Assembly: GCA_934615645.1 (NCBI GenBank)
Contig: CAKTTR010000042.1
Location: 1-16,456, forward strand
DNA from: an uncultured Oscillospiraceae bacterium
GTDB taxonomy: Bacteria; Bacillota; Clostridia; Oscillospirales; Oscillospiraceae
DNA: 16,456 bases
Reading direction: 5' to 3'
The notes below the pieces were generated by a model. The model saw only the letters and a list, made by a program, of their open reading frames with translations, was not told where the DNA came from and did not search any database. Positions 7,601 through 14,809 of this stretch are shown piece by piece; position 1 is the stretch's first letter; every line of letters starts with the position of its first letter. Made by a program: the position numbers and the translations under genes.

Positions 7601-9441
7601 TTTTCCGGTGCCTTAGCAAATTGGATCGTAACAGTAAATGTTCCCTTTGCTTCGGGCATATTTTTACTGCCGTTATTATTTTTCAGTGAGGCAGCCTTGG
7701 TAACTCCCACCGCGAACGACACTTCTCCCGATTCCATTGCTTGAATCAGCGTAGGATAATCCTCTTTTGCAATGCAGATCTCGTTTTTAACATTTGGCCC
7801 TTTGGTATCTTCCTTGATCGTGAAGCATCCTTTCAGCTGCTTGGGCAAGTTGGAATCATCCAAATGATAGGACAATTTACCTGCATCTTCTTTTTGCTTC
7901 TTTATAACAGCCCCATCCAAAACGATCGTGCCATTGTTTTCACCCAATGTATACGTAAGGCCTTGGCAATCCAAGAAATCACTGTCTTTGCCAATGGTGA
8001 ACGTATGCTTTACTGTTTTATCCTCGTAGTTCTTTATGCCAGAAACCGTCGCTGTGACTGTGACTTGGCCAAAACCTCTCGTTGTCAGCACGCCATCATC
8101 GTTGATCTCAGCAAGGTCCTTGTCATCCACAGCGTATTCGATTTTCAAGTTGTCCTTTTGCTCATCGTAGTCGATAATGCTTTTCGGATCGACCTTGACT
8201 TTAAACGACTGGGTCGCTCCAATGTTTTCGATACGCTGCGGCGGTTCCTTGGCAAATTCCACCGTATACGCAGCCTTTTTAACGCTGAATTTGAATTCCT
8301 TTATCGGTGTTTCCGTGTTTTTGTCCTTTTCTGCACGGAAGTACCAAGTGTATTCCCCCGCGTCTCTGACGGTCGGCGCATTTTCCTTGTCATTCGGGTC
8401 AAAGGCTTGCCAATTATGACCGTCGCGGCTGAATTTCAGCTCGTAATCATCACTTTTTCCTTCGATCGAAGCAATCGGGTTTTGCTCTTTTCCGTTAAAT
8501 ACCAGGTCTTCTTTCGACGTAATCGTCAAACCAGAGATATCCAGCTTCTGCGGGTTGATTGTTGCATCTACAGAAAACTCTGAGGAGTAATTCTCGCCTC
8601 TGGAGACTTTCAGACCGACTTTGTATGTCCCAGCGTCCTTTGCCTGGGGTGTTTCTCGGCCATCCAGTTTCACATTGTCTAACGTCCACTCCACGGTATC
8701 ACCCGGTTCGAATTTGGGCGTGTTCGTCAAGTCCTGCATCTTGCCGTTATAGGTCAGATTCTTCCCTTCCAGCGTCACGCCCGGAACCGATGCCTTTTGG
8801 ATCGTGACATCGCATGTCTCAACCAGCGTGTCATACCCTTCGCGCGCTACCGTTACCTTGACCTGGTATGTGCCCGCATCCGTCCTCTCGGGCTTTTCTG
8901 CGGCCTTGCCGTCAATTTCATAGCTGACGGTATAGAGGTTTGTATCCTCCGCACCTGTGACGGTGACCAGCGTCATGGGCTCTCCAGTGTAAACCAAGCC
9001 CGCTTTTGCCGCTACCGTAACGCCGGTGATGGCTGTGCTGCGCAGCTGCAGCGGGAATTCCTGCTGCGGGGCAGAAATGGCCGCGCTCTGGAGTGCGCTG
9101 CTGCCAGCGGCATACACATAGCCATCCTTCGTAGCCGACGCGGTCAGCGTCAGGTCGTTTTCCGCAAAGCTTTCCTGCCGCAGGACGGCAATGCTCCCGT
9201 TGGCGTCCGTCTGGCCGCTTGCCGACGCGACAACGCCGTTCGTCTGCGATGTGACCGTATAGGTCACCCTCGCACCGGGCAGCGGCGCACCAGTCTCGTC
9301 TGTGACGACGACCGCTACTGTACTATCCCCCGCAGCGGCTACCGTCAGGGCCCCGCCGGGTATCAGCCCCAGCAGCAGCACCAAGGTCAGCAGGACCGCC
9401 AACGCTCTGCGCGATCTGCTTGCTTTTTCATCACACATCAT
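4681..9441 (-). CDS. Large secreted Ig-like repeat protein with C-terminal membrane anchor
   Basis: A 1586-residue surface protein. The signal peptide has a basic stretch (SRSRR), a hydrophobic core at about 14-30 and a likely cut after AAA at 35-37. A CnaB/carboxypeptidase-regulatory-like domain follows (about 39-110), then MBG/YDG-type repeats with the pattern YTG/YNG ... DAGTY (about 130-400), and in the C-terminal half several Ig-like repeats, many opening with (V/I)D-x-(T)-x-P. It ends in one membrane helix (about 1556-1575) and a KRKKK tail; there is no LPXTG. I chose ATG 9441 for AGGAG 8 nt upstream and the signal peptide; a frame to 9501 exists but lacks such support. It overlaps the preceding gene by 11 nt. 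The middle third looks less GC-rich than the flanks. Role unknown: an envelope-spanning scaffold or adhesin beside T7SS is plausible. Confidence 0.88.
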   Translation of the reverse strand: MMCDEKASRSRRALAVLLTLVLLLGLIPGGALTVAAAGDSTVAVVVTDETGAPLPGARVTYTVTSQTNGVVASASGQTDANGSIAVLRQESFAENDLTLTASATKDGYVYAAGSSALQSAAISAPQQEFPLQLRSTAITGVTVAAKAGLVYTGEPMTLVTVTGAEDTNLYTVSYEIDGKAAEKPERTDAGTYQVKVTVAREGYDTLVETCDVTIQKASVPGVTLEGKNLTYNGKMQDLTNTPKFEPGDTVEWTLDNVKLDGRETPQAKDAGTYKVGLKVSRGENYSSEFSVDATINPQKLDISGLTITSKEDLVFNGKEQNPIASIEGKSDDYELKFSRDGHNWQAFDPNDKENAPTVRDAGEYTWYFRAEKDKNTETPIKEFKFSVKKAAYTVEFAKEPPQRIENIGATQSFKVKVDPKSIIDYDEQKDNLKIEYAVDDKDLAEINDDGVLTTRGFGQVTVTATVSGIKNYEDKTVKHTFTIGKDSDFLDCQGLTYTLGENNGTIVLDGAVIKKQKEDAGKLSYHLDDSNLPKQLKGCFTIKEDTKGPNVKNEICIAKEDYPTLIQAMESGEVSFAVGVTKAASLKNNNGSKNMPEAKGTFTVTIQFAKAPENVLNIQDKDGNTQAWYSSGTGLPVITSASDAYTLAYFYENDTVADINGNAQPFTRDGTAEALRVVYPQNVETGAISRVPVSINIDQTPPVLTVTPTTPSNITDGAYYYGKDKPEVTLKFELAEKNPKDAAVTVTNQTGQKKKLTNWTQTEDGYEATYKVGGDTFAEGEYVLSFAYTDQAGNPANVKFVSAGQNGGAAGTSQNAIPKIVIDRTDPVIKINHEAANTGARHYYQKGQTATVEITDKNFDTSTELTITPTTPDTPTPDPDASTSATLPNDATVISSEWSQKAGTESTYQKTIEFNKDANYTLSVTCADLAKNTGKTGADGQAKDLYVTVDGTQPHDVTVAYREPVSSAILNAITFGYYQQKVEVTVTAQDDTAGVDRFDYSYLKAAGVSAVNAELVDQIMQDAQVTYPKNDGGKTAQIKFSVPKDALGPHNQFNGTVQAKATDRAGNASDQTESQRIVVDNIAPTAVVNYNAPVNQENGISYYDGNITGTITIQEANFYANDVKVTVTRDGGGAQALATKWTDRSTDVHVGTFTLSGDADYVVSIAYTDRSGNRMTPYQSNQMTIDTQIEAPSFTINGAPQSGDNGGAYKEDAEIAFHFEDENFADQTVKLTRVRFDETKDVTEEFIQVAQTGNGGEGSFTIPEEVAYDGIYTLTASITDKAGHSAESHVKFTINRFGSVYEYSDYLVSLIRDGGQYIPLDGDAAITKDLVITEYNADRIVKGSLQIMITRDGEKLDADYTATPEPSPTVTTGTSGWYQYVYAISKDNFLEDGVYHITLTSKDATENTSTSVPENSIDEQGAPILDEMTFTVDTTAPEIRNVVNLDKKIVNAPSLTVQYTLVDVGGLAQAEVLVAGKAVETITDFDGEENNFSGKFTLEEKNDAQDVRIKVVDRAGNVTDTASDGFDPGDRYVFNGSITLSTNFFVRWYANTPLFWGSIGGVLLLIAALVFLLASKRKKKTEAAAS

Positions 9442-9937
9442 GATCGACTCTCCTCTTTTTTCGATTTTTACTGTCTTTTGCAGTTTGATACATTCGCCCA
9501 TTCCACAGGCAATGCATGTGAAATGAGAAACTTACGATACTCAAAGCAGGGTACATCCACCAACTGCTGCCATGCCCGCTGGCATAGAGGGCGGCCACCG
9601 TGGCCAATGACGCCGCTAAAACGCAGTCCGCTCGTTTCCCCGCCGGGCAGGAGAAAAATGTCACGATCCCCGGCCGGGGCCGTGTCTCTGACTTTGCCTT
9701 TTCCAGCACCTTGCAGCCGCGATTTGCGAAAAGCAGCAGCAAATAGCCACCCAGCAGCGCGCCCCAGAACAGCACGCCGCACAGCCGCAGTGCCGTCCGC
9801 TCCGCCAAACGGCTGCCGCACAGCGCGGCCAGCGGCATCAGCAAAATGCTCAGCGCATGCACCAGCAGAAAGCCAGACGCTGTCTGAAGCACACGGCGCA
9901 CCTGCAGCCGCCGGTTCTCATAGCGGCCTCGCTTCAC
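9431..9937 (-). CDS. Small polytopic membrane protein, unknown function
   Basis: A 168-residue protein that I do not recognise. Hydrophobicity suggests four membrane helices at about 18-40, 49-71, 104-120 and 126-145, a basic cytosolic loop between the second and third (about 76-103) and a strongly basic C-terminus. The start is a GTG at 9937 that overlaps the TGA of the upstream gene in a GTGA junction; GAGGTG lies about 8 nt before it. The 3' end overlaps the first codons of the Ig-like gene, so its translation is coupled on both sides. By position it may partner the single-pass protein or the Ig-like protein, or be a membrane component of the adjacent secretion system; nothing in its sequence proves this. 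Confidence 0.8.
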   Translation of the reverse strand: MKRGRYENRRLQVRRVLQTASGFLLVHALSILLMPLAALCGSRLAERTALRLCGVLFWGALLGGYLLLLFANRGCKVLEKAKSETRPRPGIVTFFSCPAGKRADCVLAASLATVAALYASGHGSSWWMYPALSIVSFSFHMHCLWNGRMYQTAKDSKNRKKRRVDHDV

Positions 9938-10542
9938 GGCAGCACCTCATCTGTATGGACTAGGAGGATCTCCTCCAAAATCTGTAACTGCTTTCCCTCC
10001 TGCTGCCGCGCCGGGCTCGGGTCCAGCAGCACGGTGTCCGGCGTCTGCGGCGCGCGGCCCAGCTGCTGTGTCTTGGGGTCCAGTTTCTCCGTCTCGGGTC
10101 TCAGCTTCTGTGTTCTGGGGTCCAGCTTCTCCGTTTCGGGGTTGGCATCTGCTTGGTCATGCAGCTGCATTGTCGGCGCGTTCCCGCCCGCCAGAGGCGT
10201 TGTTTCCGCCGCTTGGGTCCCCTCATTTTCAGATAAAAGCACCGTATCGGGCCGTCTGCCGCCTTGTGGGAGCTCTTCTGTTGTCTCCCCCTCTTGCTTG
10301 GACATAAAATCTCTCGTCAGCTTGCCCCGGGCGAGATTGACCTTGCTTGGGCGATAGCTCTTCACCCCGCCGCCCTCATTTCTGGCCCGTACCTCGGCAA
10401 TAGACTTGCGGGCTGACCGGCCGGTCAGGTCCGAGATCGTCTGCGGGATCTTGAGCCGGAACCACAGCACAACAGCGGCAAGAAACGCAGCAGAAGCCGC
10501 AGCGTAGAAGATCCGGGACAATAATTCCAAGGTATCAGCCAT
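9934..10542 (-). CDS. Single-pass membrane protein with cytosolic T-x-x-L repeat tail (candidate phosphothreonine scaffold)
   Basis: A 202-residue protein with no family I recognise. One membrane helix lies at about 10-29; the following RLK...GRSARK stretch is positive, which by the positive-inside rule puts the long C-terminal tail in the cytosol. The tail is low in complexity and acidic/polar. Nine of its 14 threonines after residue 80 have leucine at +3: T88, T100, T114, T124, T137, T144, T151, T158 and T170. Those at 137-158 are spaced exactly 7 residues apart. FHA domains read pT with a +3 preference, and this gene overlaps the kinase gene by 8 nt, so the tail may be a kinase substrate docked by the FHA proteins (inference). 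ATG 10542 was chosen for GGAGG just upstream. Confidence 0.85.
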   Translation of the reverse strand: MADTLELLSRIFYAAASAAFLAAVVLWFRLKIPQTISDLTGRSARKSIAEVRARNEGGGVKSYRPSKVNLARGKLTRDFMSKQEGETTEELPQGGRRPDTVLLSENEGTQAAETTPLAGGNAPTMQLHDQADANPETEKLDPRTQKLRPETEKLDPKTQQLGRAPQTPDTVLLDPSPARQQEGKQLQILEEILLVHTDEVLP

Positions 10543-12196
10543 TTCCGCCGCCTCCGTTCTGCCGTTTTGCGACCTCGTTATAATTGCTCTGCACGGCCAC
10601 CACAAAATCCGGGTAAGCAGACCGCAGCTTATCCTGCAGCTGCGTTACATAAGGCAGCGTGGATGTGATCGCCATGGATTTCTCATACGCCCGCTCCATG
10701 CTCTGCAGCGCTGTGCTCTCTTCAAAACCGACGCCCGCCATATAGCGTGACTGGTCCTGCAGCAGTAGGATCGTAACATAGTATAGCGAGATCTTATCGT
10801 AATTTGCCTCGCTGTCCGCCGCGGTCTCCACCACGGCCATTGCGTCGTCGATCTCCTGGAACAGGGCCGTATAATCCGCCAGCGTGTGCTCCTCTGTCGT
10901 GCTCTGGCTCGTCATGAATTTGCAGATGGCCTCGTAGCAAGCGGCAATCTCCTTTTTATCGAATTTGGCCGCCGTGCCCGCCGCGGTCTTGAAAAAGTCC
11001 TTTGCATTGACGGCCCGGGCCTTTAACGCACCGTCATATTCCGCAAAATAGAGCTTGCCGATGTCATAATACAGTGCCGCAACCTCCGGCGACGCCGGGT
11101 CCAACGCCGCGGCATTCCGCTGCACTTGATTTCCCAGCTTATCAATGGCGTCATTTTCTGTGTCATGGGTCTTGTAATACGCTACAAGCTTTTCATACGC
11201 CGCCGTCCGCCCCGGATAGATCTCAACGGCTTCGTAATAGCCCGCCGGGTCCGAGGTATTGATCTTGCTATCGTAATCCTCGTTATTCAGATGCACCGCG
11301 CTAAAATGCAACGCTAGACCGGCAGTGCCCAGCAAGACCGCCAAGCCAGCTGCCGCACCAAAGATACGGATTCGCCTCTTTAGCTGCCGCCGCCAGCCCC
11401 AGGTGACCTTATCCGGCGACTGCAGATCGACCAATAGCTCCGCGCAGCTCTGATAGCGCTTCTCCGCCGCAGGCTCAACACATTTATTGATAATGGCCTC
11501 AATGCCCTCAGACAGCGCCGGATTATACTGCCGGACCGGCATATAACCGTCCCCCCGCGCAGGGTACACACCGGTCAGAAGATGGCACATCGTCATGCCC
11601 AGTGCGTAAATATCTGACCGCTGGTCTGTCTGCCCGTTGTACTGCTCCGGTGCTGCATAGCCTGGTGTACCGAGGGCAATCGTATCTGAGAGATTTTGTT
11701 CCTTGTATTCCCGGGCAATGCCAAAGTCGATAATACAGATGTTTCCGTTCGGCTTTAGCATCAGATTTTCCGGTTTCATATCCCGATAGATAATCGGCGG
11801 CTTTTGGTTGTGCAGGTATGAGAGCACATCACAGATCTGCATGGCCCACTCAATGACCCGCTCCTCCGGCTGCGCCCCATACTCCTTGAGGACCTTATCC
11901 AGCGATTCGCCCTCGATAAAGTCCATAATGATATAAAATGTCGTATCGTTATCAATAATATCTGTAATGCGCGGCAGGAAGGGGTGGTCCAAGCGTTTGA
12001 GCAAATGTGCCTCTGCCACCGGACTGTTGCTGACTGCCTTATCGTTTTGGCCCAGTCCCTCTTTGGCGACTTCCTTCACCGCCCAGTTACGGTTCATATG
12101 GGTGTCATTTGCCAGATAGACCGTGGACATGCCGCCATGGCCAATCTCTTTCAGAATCTCATATCTTCCCGCTATAACCGTTCCGATCTTCGTCAT
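10535..12196 (-). CDS. Transmembrane Ser/Thr protein kinase (PknB-like) with helical extracellular domain
   Basis: A 553-residue Hanks-type kinase. Catalytic elements are intact: glycine loop GHGGMSTVY (19-27), lysine K41 in AVKEV, catalytic loop YRDMKPEN (137-144; Y replaces H of HRD, D139 kept), DFG (157-159) and APE (182-184). The activation loop contains TIAL (T172), a T-x-x-L sequence like those in the neighbouring tail protein. A membrane helix lies at about 277-299, preceded by the basic WRRQLKRRIR. Residues 300-553 are predicted helical, TPR-like, with no PASTA repeats, so ligand sensing differs from PknB/PrkC. Its start overlaps the phosphatase stop by 4 nt (ATGA). The layout resembles the T7SS pseudokinase EssB/YukC, but here the kinase appears active. 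Confidence 0.95.
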   Translation of the reverse strand: MTKIGTVIAGRYEILKEIGHGGMSTVYLANDTHMNRNWAVKEVAKEGLGQNDKAVSNSPVAEAHLLKRLDHPFLPRITDIIDNDTTFYIIMDFIEGESLDKVLKEYGAQPEERVIEWAMQICDVLSYLHNQKPPIIYRDMKPENLMLKPNGNICIIDFGIAREYKEQNLSDTIALGTPGYAAPEQYNGQTDQRSDIYALGMTMCHLLTGVYPARGDGYMPVRQYNPALSEGIEAIINKCVEPAAEKRYQSCAELLVDLQSPDKVTWGWRRQLKRRIRIFGAAAGLAVLLGTAGLALHFSAVHLNNEDYDSKINTSDPAGYYEAVEIYPGRTAAYEKLVAYYKTHDTENDAIDKLGNQVQRNAAALDPASPEVAALYYDIGKLYFAEYDGALKARAVNAKDFFKTAAGTAAKFDKKEIAACYEAICKFMTSQSTTEEHTLADYTALFQEIDDAMAVVETAADSEANYDKISLYYVTILLLQDQSRYMAGVGFEESTALQSMERAYEKSMAITSTLPYVTQLQDKLRSAYPDFVVAVQSNYNEVAKRQNGGGGNG

Positions 12197-12966
12197 AGCG
12201 CCGCCCCCTCTTCTGCTTTGATCAGGATCACGGAGATATTATCCCGCTCCCCGCGGCGCTTGACCTCGTCGATCAAATAGCGGACATTGCTGTGCATGGC
12301 ATCCCGGTTGACCAAATTGACGGGATTGAGAGACTCATAGATCTCTCCATCCGAAATCACATGCCGGAAGCCATCCGAACAAAGCAGATACGCTCCAGGC
12401 CCCACTTGGCCAGTCAGGATCTCCGGTGCAACAATGGGAGATGCCCCGATACACTGTAGCAGCATATTCTGTCGCTTATCCACCGCTGCCTCTGCCAGCG
12501 TCATCGTCCCGCGGCTGACCTCTCGGGCAACGAAGGTCTGGTCCGTTGTCAATTGCCGGATCCCGGACGCCAGATGATACGCGCGGGTATCGCCCACATG
12601 GACCAAAACATATTGCCCACCGATCAGCAGCAGGCCAGTACAAGTCGTGCCCATCTCCTGACCGGCCTTGGCCGCCGCGCCAATCCGGGCATTGAGCTCC
12701 TTGAGCAGCAGCGCCCACTTCTCCCCGATCACCCGCAAATTGACTTTCTCTAATTCAAAAGGAAGCTCCTCCTCGAACCATTTGGCGCAGGCCCGTACAA
12801 CGGTCGCACTGGCCACCTCCCCCCGACTCAAACCGCCCATACCATCGCATAGCACAGCCAGCAAAACCTCGCTGCCATCATAGATGGCATGCTTGACCAG
12901 CGCGCTGTCCTGATTTGTCGCGCGCGCAATTCCTATGTCCGTATCGGCGATCGCCAGAAAGTGCAT
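12193..12966 (-). CDS. PP2C-family Ser/Thr protein phosphatase (PrpC/Stp-like)
   Basis: A 257-residue cytosolic metal-dependent phosphatase that should reverse the action of the overlapping kinase. The PP2C motifs occur in order: NQD (18-20), DGMGG (41-45) with metal ligand D41, GDTRAY (125-130), CSDGF (196-200, D198) and RDN (241-243, D242). Length and motif spacing match bacterial PrpC/Stp enzymes without extra domains. The gene starts at ATG 12966 with a modest AAGG site upstream and ends in a 4-nt overlap with the kinase start. The preceding FHA gene ends 33 nt upstream. Kinase-phosphatase pairing in one transcript is a common arrangement in Firmicutes. Confidence 0.95.
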   Translation of the reverse strand: MHFLAIADTDIGIARATNQDSALVKHAIYDGSEVLLAVLCDGMGGLSRGEVASATVVRACAKWFEEELPFELEKVNLRVIGEKWALLLKELNARIGAAAKAGQEMGTTCTGLLLIGGQYVLVHVGDTRAYHLASGIRQLTTDQTFVAREVSRGTMTLAEAAVDKRQNMLLQCIGASPIVAPEILTGQVGPGAYLLCSDGFRHVISDGEIYESLNPVNLVNRDAMHSNVRYLIDEVKRRGERDNISVILIKAEEGAAL

Positions 12967-12999
12967 TTTACCGCCTTCTCTCTTTTTAGATAGGGAAAT

Positions 13000-14064
13000 T
13001 TAGATATGAAAAATGAATTCCTCATTTGCCAGGGTCAGATGGTCACCATCGCGGACCTCATATTCCTGGTTGACAGCCAGCTGCGTCCCGTTACAATAGG
13101 TCTTATTGCAGGAATTCAGATCCACCGCATAATACCGGCCCTCCCGGGTGATCAGGTCCATATGGCTCCGACTAACGGCGTCATTATCGGCTACGAAATA
13201 ATCCACATAGCTTCGTTCCTTTCCCAGGCGGAAAACTGCCTTATTGACATAAATCGTCTCCCCCGTTTTGCACCGAGTCAGGGTCGGGAACCCCTGTGCC
13301 GACCCCTGCTGCAGATGGGTCGTAGCCGAATCGTGCAGCAGGACCGTATTGCTGGGCGTGAGGAGCGCCGTCTGCCCTACTTGGTCTGCAGTCAGGCAAA
13401 CAGTTTTCGCCTCCTCAGTCAGGAGCTCTGTCGCCCCGGGCTGGACGATGTACTGCATCGTGTCATGCGATGGAACGCAAGACTCCTCACAGTGGCAGCT
13501 CTGATTCAACAGCTGCAACGCAGGCTCTGCCTCCCGCCTGAGATACGCTTCGATTTTTTCCGCGCTGTAACTTGGCAGCTCTTTAATGAAGTAAATAAAA
13601 TTTGAGAGAAAGCTGCTATCCTGCGACGGCGCTAATTTTACAGAGTAAACGATCTGTTCTAAAAAGGCCAATAGATCCGCTGGCTGGGTTATACCTTCCA
13701 TAGGCAGATAGAGAAATTGCATTTCTTTTGTCGTCTCTGTGATATAGACCCGATGGATATCCCAGACGACCCGGTTCCACGGCAGCCCGCTGCGCTGCAG
13801 CTGCTGCGTCGCTTTCACGACCTGCGCGACCAGCAGGAAGAAGTCATGCTGGATCACCGGCTTTTCCAGCCACTGAACCAGCGGGATCCCAATGTGCCCC
13901 GTATAGGCAGCAGTGGTCGCTGTATAGCTTGTCAGCCGCAAAAAACCGCGAATCGCTTTTTCTGAAAATTGGACCGCCTCACTCTCGCAGATCCTGTTGC
14001 TAAGCGGGAGCCGCACCTTTACAAACAACTGGGTCTCCCACGTTTTTTCTCTAAAGCGGAGCAT
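13000..14064 (-). CDS. DUF6382-FHA protein with T-x-x-L linker
   Basis: A 354-residue soluble protein. Residues 1 to about 180 form a DUF6382-like domain (pattern YITETTKEMQFLYLPMEG at 107-124). A linker (about 185-260) has a small cysteine cluster, C190-x-C192-x3-C196, and five T-x-x-L sites at T212, T221, T232, T240 and T248, spaced 8-11 residues apart. The FHA domain (about 262-354) begins PTLTRCKTGE and has RLGK (279-282), SRSH (298-301) and NKTYCNG (320-326), all consistent with phospho-threonine binding. It may bind its own phosphorylated linker or the tail protein. It lies 26 nt after tetR. The ribosome site is an unusual G-run (AAAGGGGGG) upstream of ATG 14064. The second DUF6382-FHA gene at 3594 is a diverged paralogue. 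Confidence 0.9.
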   Translation of the reverse strand: MLRFREKTWETQLFVKVRLPLSNRICESEAVQFSEKAIRGFLRLTSYTATTAAYTGHIGIPLVQWLEKPVIQHDFFLLVAQVVKATQQLQRSGLPWNRVVWDIHRVYITETTKEMQFLYLPMEGITQPADLLAFLEQIVYSVKLAPSQDSSFLSNFIYFIKELPSYSAEKIEAYLRREAEPALQLLNQSCHCEESCVPSHDTMQYIVQPGATELLTEEAKTVCLTADQVGQTALLTPSNTVLLHDSATTHLQQGSAQGFPTLTRCKTGETIYVNKAVFRLGKERSYVDYFVADNDAVSRSHMDLITREGRYYAVDLNSCNKTYCNGTQLAVNQEYEVRDGDHLTLANEEFIFHI

Positions 14065-14090
14065 CGCACACCGCCCCCCTTTCTCCGGTT

Positions 14091-14648
14091 TTATACGCCG
14101 CCTGCCTCCAGGAAGCCGCGCAGCGCGGTTTTGATCAGCTCGATCTGCGGCGCAATATACGCCGCCTCCCCAAAGATCATGTAGTCGGTCACTGTGGTGA
14201 TCGCAAAATAAACATACGGCGCGACCGCGTCAACACTGCAATGCAGCGCCTGCGCAAACTGCGCGGCATAGCTCTCATAACGTGCTGCCAAACGGTCCAG
14301 CACCGGCTGCATCGCCTGCTCATATTGGGCCAGGGCGCAGACGCTGGCGAAAAACTTCATCGTCGGCCGCATTTGATCCGCCCGCTCCCACAGGCGCTGC
14401 ATCAGGATATCCGGGTCCCGCATATCCTGGAGCGCGGGACCAATCAGGGTATCCTCCAGACGAAGCGCCGCCTCCTCCGCGCATGCGATTACGGCGTCAT
14501 CTTTATCCCGAAACCAGTAGTAGATCCCTCCAGACTGCAGGTTCAGCGCCGCGCTCAGATCCCGGACACTGGTATTCAAGAGGCCCTTCCGGATCAAGGT
14601 ATCCAGGCAGATATTTGTGATCTCTTTTTTTCTGTTTTTGTTTTCCAT
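14091..14648 (-). CDS. TetR/AcrR-family transcriptional regulator
   Basis: A 185-residue regulator with the TetR layout: an N-terminal helix-turn-helix (about 10-55) with the recognition segment LQSGGIYYWFRDKDD, and a helical ligand/dimerisation domain that I cannot match to a known effector. It is the first gene of the operon running through FHA, phosphatase and kinase genes to the Ig-like gene. A 22-bp palindrome 47 bp upstream (14695-14716) is its likely operator, so autoregulation is probable. No consensus promoter is visible in the 92 bp between this gene and the inverted repeat in the present orientation. GGAAGG about 10 nt before ATG 14648 serves as ribosome site. Confidence 0.92.
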   Translation of the reverse strand: MENKNRKKEITNICLDTLIRKGLLNTSVRDLSAALNLQSGGIYYWFRDKDDAVIACAEEAALRLEDTLIGPALQDMRDPDILMQRLWERADQMRPTMKFFASVCALAQYEQAMQPVLDRLAARYESYAAQFAQALHCSVDAVAPYVYFAITTVTDYMIFGEAAYIAPQIELIKTALRGFLEAGGV

Positions 14649-14694
14649 GGTATTTCGCCTTCCGCCGCGGGTGCGAGTATTAAAATCACAAATT

Positions 14695-14716
14695 CAATCA
14701 AGCGTACGTTTGATTG
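14695..14716. promoter_or_regulatory. Palindromic operator, probable TetR binding site
   Basis: CAATCAA, eight central bases (GCGTACGT), then TTGATTG: a 22-bp dyad with one mismatched pair. Size and symmetry suit a TetR dimer. It lies between the left inverted repeat and tetR, so any transcript entering from the invertible cassette must cross it. Confidence 0.6.
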
Positions 14717-14739
14717 CTGCGATAAAAAGTAACACGGCG

Positions 14740-14767
14740 GTTGCGTAGAACTACCGGTTCTTGACAT
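14740..14767. repeat. Left 28-bp inverted repeat (putative recombination site)
   Basis: Identical over 28 bp to the reverse complement of 16233-16260. Its centre, AGAACTACCGGTTCT, is itself a dyad: AGAAC and GTTCT arms around 5 bp (TACCG), as expected for a tyrosine-recombinase core site with two protein-binding arms around a crossover region. The inner end is CTTGACAT. Confidence 0.85.
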
Positions 14768-14809
14768 ATTGCTGTAACGGCCCTGTATTCCGGCAATTTC
14801 CCAAGCTAC

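Noticed and set aside
9468..9821. Minus-strand frame of 117 codons overlapping the small membrane protein gene
   Set aside because: The overlapping frame at 9431-9937 has coupled start and stop overlaps with both neighbours and coherent membrane helices; this one has neither.
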